A stretch of 64,000 nt of DNA from Temnopleurus reevesii (Eukaryota; Echinodermata; Echinoidea; Temnopleuroida; Temnopleuridae). Numbering within the stretch: position 1 is the first letter of the stretch; each line of letters opens with the position of its first letter. Below are positions 1-12,131 of the stretch, piece by piece. Below the pieces are notes generated by a model. That model searched no databases, had not been told where the DNA came from, and worked only from the letters and a program-made list of their open reading frames with translations. Location: assembly GCA_036244855.1 (NCBI GenBank), contig BQKZ01001114.1:45628-109627 (forward strand), in the 5' to 3' direction. The position numbers and the translations under genes were made by a program.

Positions 1-340
1 AAATCGGGGAAATACTTTCTTTTGTGTGCATATAACCCTTTCGAAGGCTTCAGTGGAAGTTGTTTGGTTCGTCCAATTTTTTTTTCATTCTTGCTCGAAA
101 TGTTTTCCCTTTTTTGACGTCACAATACCAATCACCTTTCGCACTCCGTTCGCATTATGTTCGTCATTTAATTGATTGGTGATAAGTTCTAACATTTAGT
201 ACTCTTCAACATAAAACAACAATCTTGGAAAGTCAAATTTTAGGCTGCAAAAGAAGTATTCTACCTTTAATGCAGGAAATTGAATACACTATCACATTAT
301 GGCCATTGCAGGGGGGTTGTAGCAAGTAACTATTTTTAAA

Positions 341-505
341 TGAAAATAATGCTTCACAGTACAACGAGTTATCTTTCTTGGAAATGTGAGTGATCCTAAA
401 AGGGACCTACCCACAGAGTAGGTAGAGTTGGTAGGTCCTTTTCAGGACCACTCACATTTCCAAAAAAGATAACTCGTTTTACCGTGAAGCATTATTCTCA
501 TCATT
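341..505. mobile_element. Near-perfect palindromic MITE
   Basis: Left arm gaaaataatgcttcac ... ggaaatgtgagtgatcct is answered by aggaccactcacatttcc ... gtgaagcattattctc. The loop is a few tens of bases around cctacccacagagtaggtag. Non-autonomous hairpin element in an ANAPC4 intron. Confidence 0.75.
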
Positions 506-737
506 CTTCCACGAGTGAAACCTTCAAACAATATTTAACTATCTTTTAAATACAAGTTAAGATTTGACATATTTTTTTAATCATTTAAAGAGTTTAATAA
601 TGTTGTGTACAAGAACTAAGTTACAAAAATGATATAATTTTGAAATTCTATCACTAAATCAAATCAGGTAAATTCCAATTTCATGAAATGTTGAGCCCTT
701 TTATGAATCATACTTCCATCCTGTTCTTGTCTCACAG

Positions 738-803
738 ATCATCTATCAAGAGTTACATTGATGACAATGTGGAGGATGCCAAGAAGCTCAAAGAACAGAA
801 GAG
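738..803 (+). CDS. ANAPC4: ANAPC4 exon (N-terminal half of propeller)
   Basis: 66-bp exon with acceptor ctcacag and donor gtatgt. It encodes SSIKSYIDDNVEDAKKLKEQK and ends with AG, which completes an Arg codon with the first A of the exon at 1751, giving KEQK-R-LNMLAVG. This resembles the stretch before RLNILVLGG in vertebrate APC4. The sequence itself is weakly conserved, so the call rests mainly on splice sites and phase. Confidence 0.7.
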
Positions 804-3800
804 GTATGTGATCCAATAATGTCCTAGTGGTTAAGGCTCACATCTACTAATGGGAAGGTTGTGGGTTCAAACCACAGCCACTACTTAAAAAAAGAAGCTA
901 ATCATTCAAAAATATGCACAAGGTAAAAATTGGAATGTGAATAATGCAATAGCAGAACAAGATTGAGAGAAATCATGACAATAACAATACTCTCATTGAT
1001 TTATTCATATTCATATAAAAATACACCTGATAGACATGCGGGAATGGTTGGCATCTCTGCTTTAACATTCTTCAGAAAGATTTTCTTCTAATATCATGCT
1101 GCATTTAACACAGGATAAAATGGATACTTGATAGGAGGAACTGGAAGAATTGTTTAGGGCATCATATGCAAGGCCGTTTTGATAAAAGGCACTTTTCTAC
1201 TCAAGACAAAATAATAGAGACATATGAAATCCAAAGAGGGCACCAAATCCAGCAAAGATGGCTCTTGGCTTAGGCAAATTCAAGGCATGTGTTTTCATAT
1301 TTTAATCAAAGGGTCTCATGGTTGAATATCTGCCTAAACTTTGTTTTCCTCAATATAAAACAAGTCCTTCAAACATTGCAGAATGGATTGTTATATTCTT
1401 AATTTATTATTGATACATGCATATTTTGAGTACGAGGCCATCTAATCAAATTGTTTTCAGCTTGATTATCCAGAAAACTATGATCGAGAAAGATGCAAAT
1501 AAATTATTCAGGTATGAATTGCAAAAATTGAAGTCTATATGTTTTAAAAAATAAATGTGATGTTTGTGGTTCGCTTGTTTTTCCTACAGGTACCTAGTCT
1601 TTAGAGTAAAGTGCACAAGAGTTTAAAATATTAAAATGAGAGAATATATGAAAATGTTCAATTTTGTTCAATATTGTTGACTTTTTATTGACTGATGCAC
1701 TATTTGTTATGTCAATAACAATCAATGTTCTCACATTTGATATTCCACAGACTCAACATGTTGGCGGTAGGCTGTACAGGAGGGACGTTAACACTGCTAG
1801 CCTTTGGAGTTGCACCCATCGTCAGTGTGGACATGTCACAATTCATTCAAACAACAAAGGTATGGAATTTCTTCAAAGAATTAGGCCTACTGTAAAACGG
1901 CACAAACAGGAATGCTGGGGTTAAAAGGGATAAAGCCTCCAGTCTATGTAGATGTGCTTTATCAAATTTGCCTTCACTTTTTTGTTTATTTTTCATGTAT
2001 ATTTAGAAATGTTGCTTTTTATTGAGATAACTTTAGAACCAGTGAACTAATTTCTACCAAAGCTAGCTCAATTATGTGTAAGCATGTGACAATGAACTGA
2101 TGAGATTTGGGGTTCATTTGGTCAAAGGTCAAAGGGCTTAAAAAAGCTTGCTAAAAATAACCCCAAGTTACTTGTTACTGCAATAACTTCTTCTGAAGAA
2201 GTAACCTGATGAGATATTGGATCCAGTGATCTTTCTGAGCACGTAATGGCTGAATACAGACTTTATAAAAGTAGAGCTTGATTAGTAGAATTATTTAACC
2301 ATTAAGTGACTTTGCTGAAAATTGGGTGTTATTATTACCTTTCCCATTATGCCAAAAGTTATTTCATTCTACATAGTCTCTCAAAATATCTCATGATAAT
2401 GGTAATACTAATCTTTAGTGAGCATGATTGTAAATGTTGTCTTTACCACAGTGCGGAGACTTCCTTGGTGCTTCACTGTCATCAGATCTTCGTACTCTCT
2501 CTGTCGTAGTGGAGTATTACAATGAGGAGGATGTTACAGAGATTTATCAATCTCTTCTAACAGTAAGTGTATAGTGGACAATATTATGAATAAGTGGGTT
2601 TGCTGGAGGCCAGGTTCCACCAATCATGGTGTGTCTGCAATTTTTAAAACGTATCAGTCACAGCAGCGTCAGAGAAGTCTCATAAATATGTATTTCAAAC
2701 AAATTGAACACTACTAAATTTCCTTTGATTCCTCAACGACTAAAACAAATTACGTGTTGGAGATAACATCAGAGACACCTCTGCAAAGTAGCCATGAGAC
2801 ATCTTCTCGTCGGGTTAGGTATCCCATTAGAGGTTTTTGTTATAATTTCTCTCTTTTTTGGGGGGGGGGGGTTAGGGCAAAAATTGATACTTTGCTCTTT
2901 GCTCTTTAAGTTAGCAATCCTTTAATATGAGATGACATTTAATTGATGTTGATCGCATATCTTGAAAGTGTACTGCAACCCATCGTTACTGGACATTTTA
3001 GAATATAACTTGAAAGACTGTAAAACTACGATCTATGTAATATCTTTGAGCATAGAATTATTGCTGAGATTTATCATTCTTTAAACAGTAAGTGCATTCC
3101 TGCCAACCCATATAGATTGGTTTTATTACTAAATAAGTGATTCAGTTGTATGCATGTTTTTATTATTAAATTGTGCATGCTAATCCTTTAAACTGTTAAT
3201 AAATATTGCACTACAATGCTTGGAACTCATTTTGCATACAATGATTATTGCCATGTCCAGCATAAAGAAAAGGATTTAATTTAGCAGCAGGGAATACTTT
3301 TCCTTGTATGGCATCGCAGTTTGCTATACATGTGAGCATAATTGCTACACAAAAGTTGTTTTGTTTGGCAACTTTTTTCACATAGAACTGTACAGCAAAG
3401 TGTTCAAAATGTTTCCTCTGCGTCTAAAACTGCTAATCAAATGTGTAGAATTATTCCCTGTAGCAGAATATTCAAGCAGACTATTTAGGGACATTCACTC
3501 TAATTTCTTAATCCATTTTTTTACAGCTTGATTGTGTACTGCTAGCTTCAAGACATCAAGAAATCTCCAGATATGCCAAAAAGTTTGGAAAAATAAGGAC
3601 ACTGATGGAGGTATGTCGTATGATTATTCTTTTTCTTCAAATGTTCACTTTAAAAACTTTTCGACACTGGTTGGAAGCATGATAGAGTACCAAAGCAATG
3701 ATAATTCACCTAATTCATCCCAAAGAATGATGAAAATCTTATATAATTTTTTTTCTTCAATATTCCTTGCTAGAAACAGATATATTTCATATAATTGATA

Positions 3801-6800
3801 CTTTGTAAGCTGATTTTTTTGTTGTTGATTGTTTTAATTCCTATAATTTTTATGCCTCTGCTAGAGGCATTATTTTACCATGAAATTTGCTAAATTTTCA
3901 TTGGAACTTAAGACTGGTGTATAAAGATCTTTAAAGATATGAACATTACAGCTCACTTGTATGTCAACTGATCTGGATTGGCAAAGATTTATGCATGCTG
4001 ATATATTGGCCATTCAGTATTGTTACACTTTGTTTCTTTTTCTACAGTACTTAGAAGCTACCCTAAAGGCTGTGACTGAGGCTAAGGAAGACATTCTCAT
4101 TGAAATGGAAAATAAACTCACCAAGTATGCTCAGGTATGTGTCTGTCTAATCATCAAATTAAACATCCATTTGACAGCATGTTTTCATCATTGAAGTGTT
4201 CCTCATTTGCATGCTAAACATGATATTTTGCGATAATTAGTGAGGATGAAGTGTTTATGCCTCCGCCACCGTAAGGTGGTGCCGGAGGCATTATGTTTTC
4301 GGGTTGTCCGTCCGTCCGTACGTGCGTCCGTCCGGACCTTGTTATCGCGATAAGTTCAGAACCCCTAGACGGACTTTGACCAAACTTGGCTCAAGTATGT
4401 ATAAGCATGTGAGGATGAACTGATTAGATTTTGGGTTCAATGGGTCAAAGGTCAAAGGTCACAGAGCTAAAAAACTTGTAAAAAATCACCCAAAATAGCT
4501 TGTTACCGCAATAAATTCAGAACTGCTGGACAGATTTTGACCAAACTTGGCTCAAGTATGTATAAGCATGNGCACCCATCGTCAGTGTGGACATGTCACA
4601 ATTCATTCAAACAACTAAGGTATAACATTTCTTTAAACAATTATGCATGTTAAACCCCTCAATCCTTAATAGACTATCCACACTACCTGGTAAACCTGGA
4701 GACCTTGGAAAATGAGATTCACATTTTCCAGTCACAGAAATGTCAGGGAATCAATAGAAATTTTCAAAATCGGGACAAAAATCTTGGAAATTGTTTTCTT
4801 CTCAAATTGTTGGAGCCCTATGTAAATTGATTATGTTTTACTATGCATTGAAATTAGTGAATGAGTTTGACATAGATTGAAAAATTATCAAGGAAAAATC
4901 AGGGCATATGGTTCTCCTCAAATAGAACCCTGAGTTGTATGTTTTGTAGGGTTTTGAGCTAAAAGACACCTGTGTATTATTAAAGGACTGTTAATATTTT
5001 GTTTACAAGCAAATGGAGAGCATTGCCACATAGATACATTTATAAAGATATTACAAGATTAAAATCTAAAATTAGAAGGTGCATGAAATAGACTGCAACC
5101 AAACTTTGTAGTTAAAAAAAGGAAAAGAAGTGGGAGGAGAAGAGTACAGATGACAGAATTTGAAGAGACTTGATGAAGATTATGAAATTAGAATAACTGT
5201 ACTGAAAACAGTATTGTTTGGTTAATCTTTTTTCATTGTGCTATTTATTATTTCACATGGAGAGATTCATCAAAATGTCTCATATTAGTCCTAATAATGA
5301 TGATGATAACACTGGTCAACAAAATTTTACTTTTTAAAAGTTGTCTGCGATTTTTTAGCTGCTTTAGGGTGAACCTGATGCGCTGAATCCAAAAATCGCA
5401 TCGGTTTTGTCCACTCAGGTCAAGTTTTCGAGCTATCCCCACATGTTGTTTTTTTACGTTTTGTTCACATGTACACATGTGTAGATCCCTTTTGGAAGAT
5501 GTTGATGGAATAAAATGACATGGCAGATGAATATTTTGGTTCGAANATACTTTTCTGCAGGTCTCGAAGAGTAAGTTGCCCGTCGGTGTCCTCTGTTGCT
5601 TCCCTCACTGACGTGCGAGGCATGATTCCAGCTTTTTTCTTTAGTGAAAAACGTTAGTCCAGAGGAAAATAGTCCAGTAGCCAGAGTCAAATATAGGCCC
5701 GAAACATCCAATTGAGTAATAAAAAAACCAGGTCAGCATCGAATAAGCGAAGAATGTAAAACTACTGAATCATGATGGGCGTTGGCGGTATGCTATGGTT
5801 GGCTAGAGAGCTCTAATGATGTACGTCCGCTCTCATCGGTGGTCAAGCCGTGATTAATAAAAATATCTCTACTATATTTAATAAATTTTCATACAGGTAA
5901 AGTTAGATTTTGTCCAATTTTGTGAGACACAGATATTGTTAGGTTTAAAAAATAACAATTGTTTTAATAGTCATAATTTATCCAAATAAATGTACAATAT
6001 TCTGCTTTTGAAGGAATGAATTCAAGTAACATTAACGAAAAAAGGATTTTTTTTTTTTACATTACGAGCATTGCACGACAATTACAGTGCTCAACCAATA
6101 CGATAACTTTAACTTGAGAAAAGTTTGATTGAGTTTTTATTGTTGGTTGATGATTGGTCTAGTTCATAATATTAATGTAGAGACATTTTAAAACTAATGA
6201 TTAAATCAATAACTTTGATAGGCACAATATTTGGACAAGTTTGCATTTACATGGAAATAAAGACCTCCGTCGATCAAAGACTGCCCCATGTTTGCCCCCC
6301 CCCCCCCCTTGACTGGTTGAGTGCAAACTTTACTGATCTGGTACAACAGTGAATAACTATAAGGTTTGCTTAATTAGCTTTATTACACACCTTTCTTCTT
6401 CTGAAATCTTGCTGATGCCCTGCTGATTGTTGTTATGTTGCAGAAGTGTCGATAGCATCCAGCATGATACCCTCCAAGATCTGCTTGGTGTTTCCTGTTG
6501 ATAGAAAAGAAAATGTACAATACATATATATGATCGAAAAATGTTGAAGTTTCATACACTTCATACTTCTAAATATTAAAAAAAATTTGAGGGGGTTCCC
6601 TGTCTACCCTTTCTAAAAAAAATCTTCTTAGATACAAAAAAGAGTGAGGGGGTTCCCTGTCTACCCTTTCCAAAAAAATCTTCTTAGATACAAAAAAGAG
6701 TGATTTCAAGTTCGGTGCTTGGCCTTAATTTTGAATGGCGTTAACTAGTTTTGAGAGAGCATGATTTAATTTAGTCCGAAAGCTTCTGTCTCTCCATTTG

Positions 6801-9800
6801 GCTGGTTGTTACACTTCGTTCCTAGTTCCACTGTTTGGCCAGTGGAACGAGGAACGAAGTGTAACAACCAGCCAAATGGAGAGACAGAAACTTTCGGACT
6901 AGGTTTTAAGTGTAGCGAATAAAACTAAAAGAAAACAGTTTTTTGTTATGATTTTGGGGCCTGAAAAGGCTGAAATAAAAATTCTAAAAATATATTTAAG
7001 ATTAGGACAGTATCAGAGAACATACATTTAGATGAAAACAGGGATTTCAAAGAGATTCATTGGATTTACCTGCCGTTTCCCAATGGCAATGGAGCTCTCC
7101 CGTCTGCACATTCTTCGTCGACACCTGCATTAACGTGTTGTCCCACACCTTAACTTTGGTGTAACTTCTCCAGAAACGTCTCAGCAACCCTACTCTCTAG
7201 ACTTTGTTTCACCTTTATCTACTTAATTGTGCTTCCTTTGCACTTTCTGATGCTTTTGTCACTAAAATTTATGACTTTTGACGTGATACTTTAGACATGA
7301 ATAGAACAAAAACAGGATTTAGAAGGTTCTACACTCTCCGTAGCGCTCGAATCTGATGAGGACTCAGTCGGACCTGAACCTCTGGTAGTATGTGTGTGTG
7401 TGCATGAATGAAAGAACGTGATTGGTCGAATCGTGAATCTAATTGAAAGTTACCTATGATAGCGGTAACGTGATTGGTTATTTTTACCGAGAAAAGAAAA
7501 AAATCATGGCAATTTTTTTTTAGTTTTTTCAATTTTTCAAGAAAATGTGCAGGTTTTTGTCCTGACGAGTTTCACATATACTTTAGAAATGATATTTACA
7601 CATATTCAGTAAGTTATAGCTTATTTGAGGCACGAAACGAAAGAAAAAATCGCCTCGGCCCGCGGTCTAATATATTTTATAGATTTTTTTATGCCTCCGC
7701 CACCGTAAGGTGGTGCCGGAGGCATTATGTTTTCGGGTTGTCCGTCCGTGCGTCCGTCCTCCGTCCGTGCGTCCGTCCTTGTGTGCGTCCGTCCGGACCT
7801 TGTTACCGCGTTAATTTCAGAACTGCTGGACGGATTTTGACCAAACTTGGCTCAAGTATGTATAAGCATGTGAGGATGAACTGATTAGATTTTGGGTTCA
7901 GTTTGTCAAAGGTCAAAGGTCACCGGGCAGAAAAACTTGTAGAAAATCACACGATAAAGCTCATAATTGTTAGAACTTATAACAAAAAAATTGAACCAAT
8001 TTCTTTAAAACTAACAGTGTGTAGCTCAATTATGTATAAGCATGTGAGGAAGAACTGATGAGATTTTGGGTTCACATGGGGTCAAAGGTCGCAGTGCCCA
8101 AAATTGGTAAAATGTTTTTGATTTCTGATGGCATGGACCAAGCCGTACATATCTTTCTGATTGCGTGATGGCGGAGGCATAAATTTTGACCATGCGCCAA
8201 CCTCAATAGATTGTTTTACCAAGTGACTCAGATATATGCATGTTTCTTTCTAGTGAGCTTTTAGTTACATTGTTAATCCTTTACACTGTCAATAACTATT
8301 GGACTACAATTCTTGGAACTCGGTTTGCATAAATTGAATATTACCATGTCTTGCACTAAGTAAAGATTTCCAAATTAATTTTTTTAAAAAACAGAATAAA
8401 AATAGTAAAATAAATATGTTCAAGCAGACTATAGGGAGATTCACTTTAATTTCTTATTCTATTTTCACAGCTTGATTGTGTACTGCTTGCTTCGAGACAT
8501 CAAGAAATATCCAGATATGCCAAAAAGTTTGGAAAAATAAGGACACTAATGGAGGTATGTCATTTGATTTGTTTGTTTGTTTGTGTGTTGTATTTTGATA
8601 TTTTCGCTTCATTGAATTTGTCAAAAGTGGTTGGAAGTACGATAGCATACCAAAACAGTGATTCTCTTTTGTTGGTTTGGATGTGTATAAGAACCCATCA
8701 TTATTGACCAATAAAATTAGTGAATTATTGTGACATCATGCTTTGATCTTCTATTGGTTAGAATGCACTGGAAGCTATTCATCATTGTGATATTCATGAG
8801 GGTATTCGGCTCCCATTCTCATGACAGACCATCTTATTCATCCTGAAGTGTAATGAAAGCTTTAGTTGTTTTTTCAAATTCTTGCAAGAAGTCAATATAT
8901 TTCATAGAAATTATACTGTGTAAGCTGAAATATTTTCGGCAGTTTTATTTCCTCTAATTTTTCTGCCTCTGCCAACGGGAGGTGGTGTTGCAAGCATTAT
9001 TTTACCATGAATTTGCTAAATTTTCATATTACCCATTCTTCAAGACATATAAAATACATCATGTGTACATCAACTGGTATGAATTGACTAAAATTTATGC
9101 TCATTCAGTATTGTTACACATCAATTCTTTTTACACAGTACCTAGAAGCTACACTTAAGGCTGTAACTGAGGCTAAGGAAGACATTCTCATTGAAATGGA
9201 AAATAAACTCACCAAGTATGCACAGGTATGGGTCTATCTAATGATCAAATTAAGCATCCTTTTGACAGCATGTTTTCATCATTGAAGTGTTCCTCTTTTG
9301 CATGCTAAACATGATATTTTGCGATAATTAGTGAGGATGAAGTTTATTCTTAATGATAATTTTTTTCCAAAGAGTTTGACTAATAGATAATGCTGGTTAG
9401 GTTGAATATTTATCATAAGGTTGATAATAATTTTCTCAAAGTTAAAAAAGAATGTGACCTAAATTAAAGCTGACTGTAAACTGCTAGCACAAAATCCATG
9501 CATATCATTGTTTGTTACCTTTTTGCAGTGGTCAATCCAAACATTACAGTGAATGTAGTGTTTGTTTTGACCAGCACTCTCATTGTTAAAATAATCTAAT
9601 TTTTATTTTGCCTTGTAGCAAAAGCCAACGGAGGAATCATTGAGCGATGAATTCCTTCAGCTCCTTCTGTGGGGGAAGGCTAGTCCAGAACTGCAACAGT
9701 TCCTGGTCCATGATCTCACCGAGAAAGGACTGAAGAAATTAGACCAATCAGTTGAGAACTCTTACATCAGCATCCAGAAACTAGTCCTCAAACACATTCA

Positions 9801-12093
9801 CAGGTAAAAGCATAGTCAAATATATGATTATAACACCAAAAACAAAATTCCTCCTGTTTCTTTTCTTTCTTTTTTTCTTTTTTTTGTGGGGGGAGACAAG
9901 TCCAGAACTTCATGGAGTTCCTGGTCCATGACCTGGCTGAGTAAGGTCTGAAGAAGTAGGACCAATTGAGAACTCCTCCATCAGCATTCAGAAATGAGTT
10001 ACCAAGCGTATTCTCAGGGATAAAACGTGGTCCTTGATTAAGTTACAGAAAAAGATATGACTCCCTTTTCATGTTCTTATGTGGGGGGGAGGGAAGGATG
10101 GTCTAGAACTGCAACAGTTCCTGGTCCATGACCTCACTGAGAAGGGACTAAAGAAGCTAGAACAGTCAGCATCCAGAAACTTGTCCTCAAATACATTCAC
10201 AGGTAAATAGTCCACTTTACCTTCAAATAAACAATAATTGATGTGACTCAATGCAGATCATAAAATGAAAATAAAAATGTTCAATACTTGTTTTTACACA
10301 AGTTTTTTTCAATGACAAGGGAATGTGCATGCCAAAAATAGAAATAACTTATTAATTTCAGAAACTTTCAAAAAATTCTAATCATACAGACTGCATGTTT
10401 GCATTCCATTCTACCAGTATGCAAATTTCAGCGATGATCGCATGACTGACAGCCAAGATCTTGCCCCCCCCCCAGTCTTCCCAGTCTCCGAAACAGACCT
10501 CTTTTTATTTAGGGTGGAATTGCTTGACTTCAGAGGTCAATCTGTCAGTTTTTTCCATGTTAATAATATGCTACCTATATTCACATGAAGTGGACTTCAT
10601 AGTTTCTCTGATTCCTAGTAACAATGTAAATTCAACTTCATATGAGCTTATGTTCTTTCCAAACTATAAGGCTGTTTGGCCCTGTGGACTTTCTTTTTTT
10701 CAGGTTATTAAGCCATCATAGACAGAGAGCCTCTTTGAACCCACCAGGGCTGGAACCCACCATCCTTCAAATCCCCAGCCCTTGAATAGATATAGTACTG
10801 ACATATTTTGATGTTAATTTGATCATAAATCTTTTCTACAGTGTTGGAAGATCTCTACTCTTTCAGTTGAGTGAGTTACAGGGAATGGCTCTGTGGTATN
10901 ACCCTTTAAAAGTGCTCCACACATGCATTCAAGTGTACAAAACATAAAAAACTACATGTGGGGATAGCTCGGAAACTTGACCTGATTGAGCAAAACCAAT
11001 GTCATTTTTGGATTCAGCACCTCAGATTTACCATAAATCAGCTGAAAAATCACAGACAACAAATTTGCTGTTGACCAGTGTAATCTAAAATTTTTAATTG
11101 TTACTATAGTGCGGAGACTTCCTGGGTGCTTCGCTGTCATCAGATCTTCGTACTCTCTCGGTTGTTGTGGAGTATTACAATGAGGAGGATGTTACTGAGA
11201 TCTATCAGTCTCTTCTTACAGTAAGTTTATAGTGGACAATTTTATAAGTAAGTCAGTTTGATATTGGCCATATTTCACCAATCATGAAGTCTCTGCAATT
11301 TTTAAAATGTATCAGCCATAGCAGTGTCAGAGAAGTCTCAGAAGTATGGCTCTCAAATAAATCTAATATGAATAATTTTGTTGAAATTCCTCAACGACTC
11401 AACAAAATCGAGACATGTTGGCAATAACATAGAGATACTTCTACAAACTAGCCATGAAGCATCTTCTAGCTGGATTAGATATCTCCATGAAGGTTGGTGT
11501 ATGGTTTCCCCTTTATGTTTTCTTCTTTTTCTTTCTTCTTTTAGAGATGGGTGTTCGGGCAAAAATTGATACTTTGATATATATTCTTTAGTTAGCAATT
11601 CCTTCTTATGAGTTGACATTCGATTGATGCTGATCGCATATCTTGAAAAGATACTGCAACTCTTTGTTACTAGACATTTGAAAGTTCTTGTATAACTTGA
11701 AATAACAATTTACTCACTAATTGTGATCTTTGTTACTTTTTCTGTGTGCATAGAATGTAATGAGAAATATAGACCGCGGGCCGAAGAGTGAATATGTGTC
11801 TAGTTTTTTCATTTTCGTGCCTAAAACCTTGTATATACCTGAATTTTTGTACAAATTTAGAGAAAAATTCACTGAATCTAAATATATAACTCGTCAGGGT
11901 GGAAAAGTGCACACTAATGAATTATTCACAATTTAAAATCGACAGCGCCCTCTCGTGTACAAATTATTATAGCTATACTGTCTCTATGTGTTTCTTGTAC
12001 ATGAAACTTTTTTCCCTCACTGTCATGACGGAATATAATAAGCACACTAACACATGCACACTCACACACACACCAACATACACACCCACACAC

Positions 12094-12131
<38 letters not shown>

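Noticed and set aside
5546..7535. A transposase gene in the inferred large TIR element
   Set aside because: No long open frame or recognisable catalytic motif on either strand.
7474..7884. 136-codon open frame with Arg/Pro repeats
   Set aside because: Overlaps a transposon end and the gtccgtcc repeat of a MITE; no similarity or splice context.
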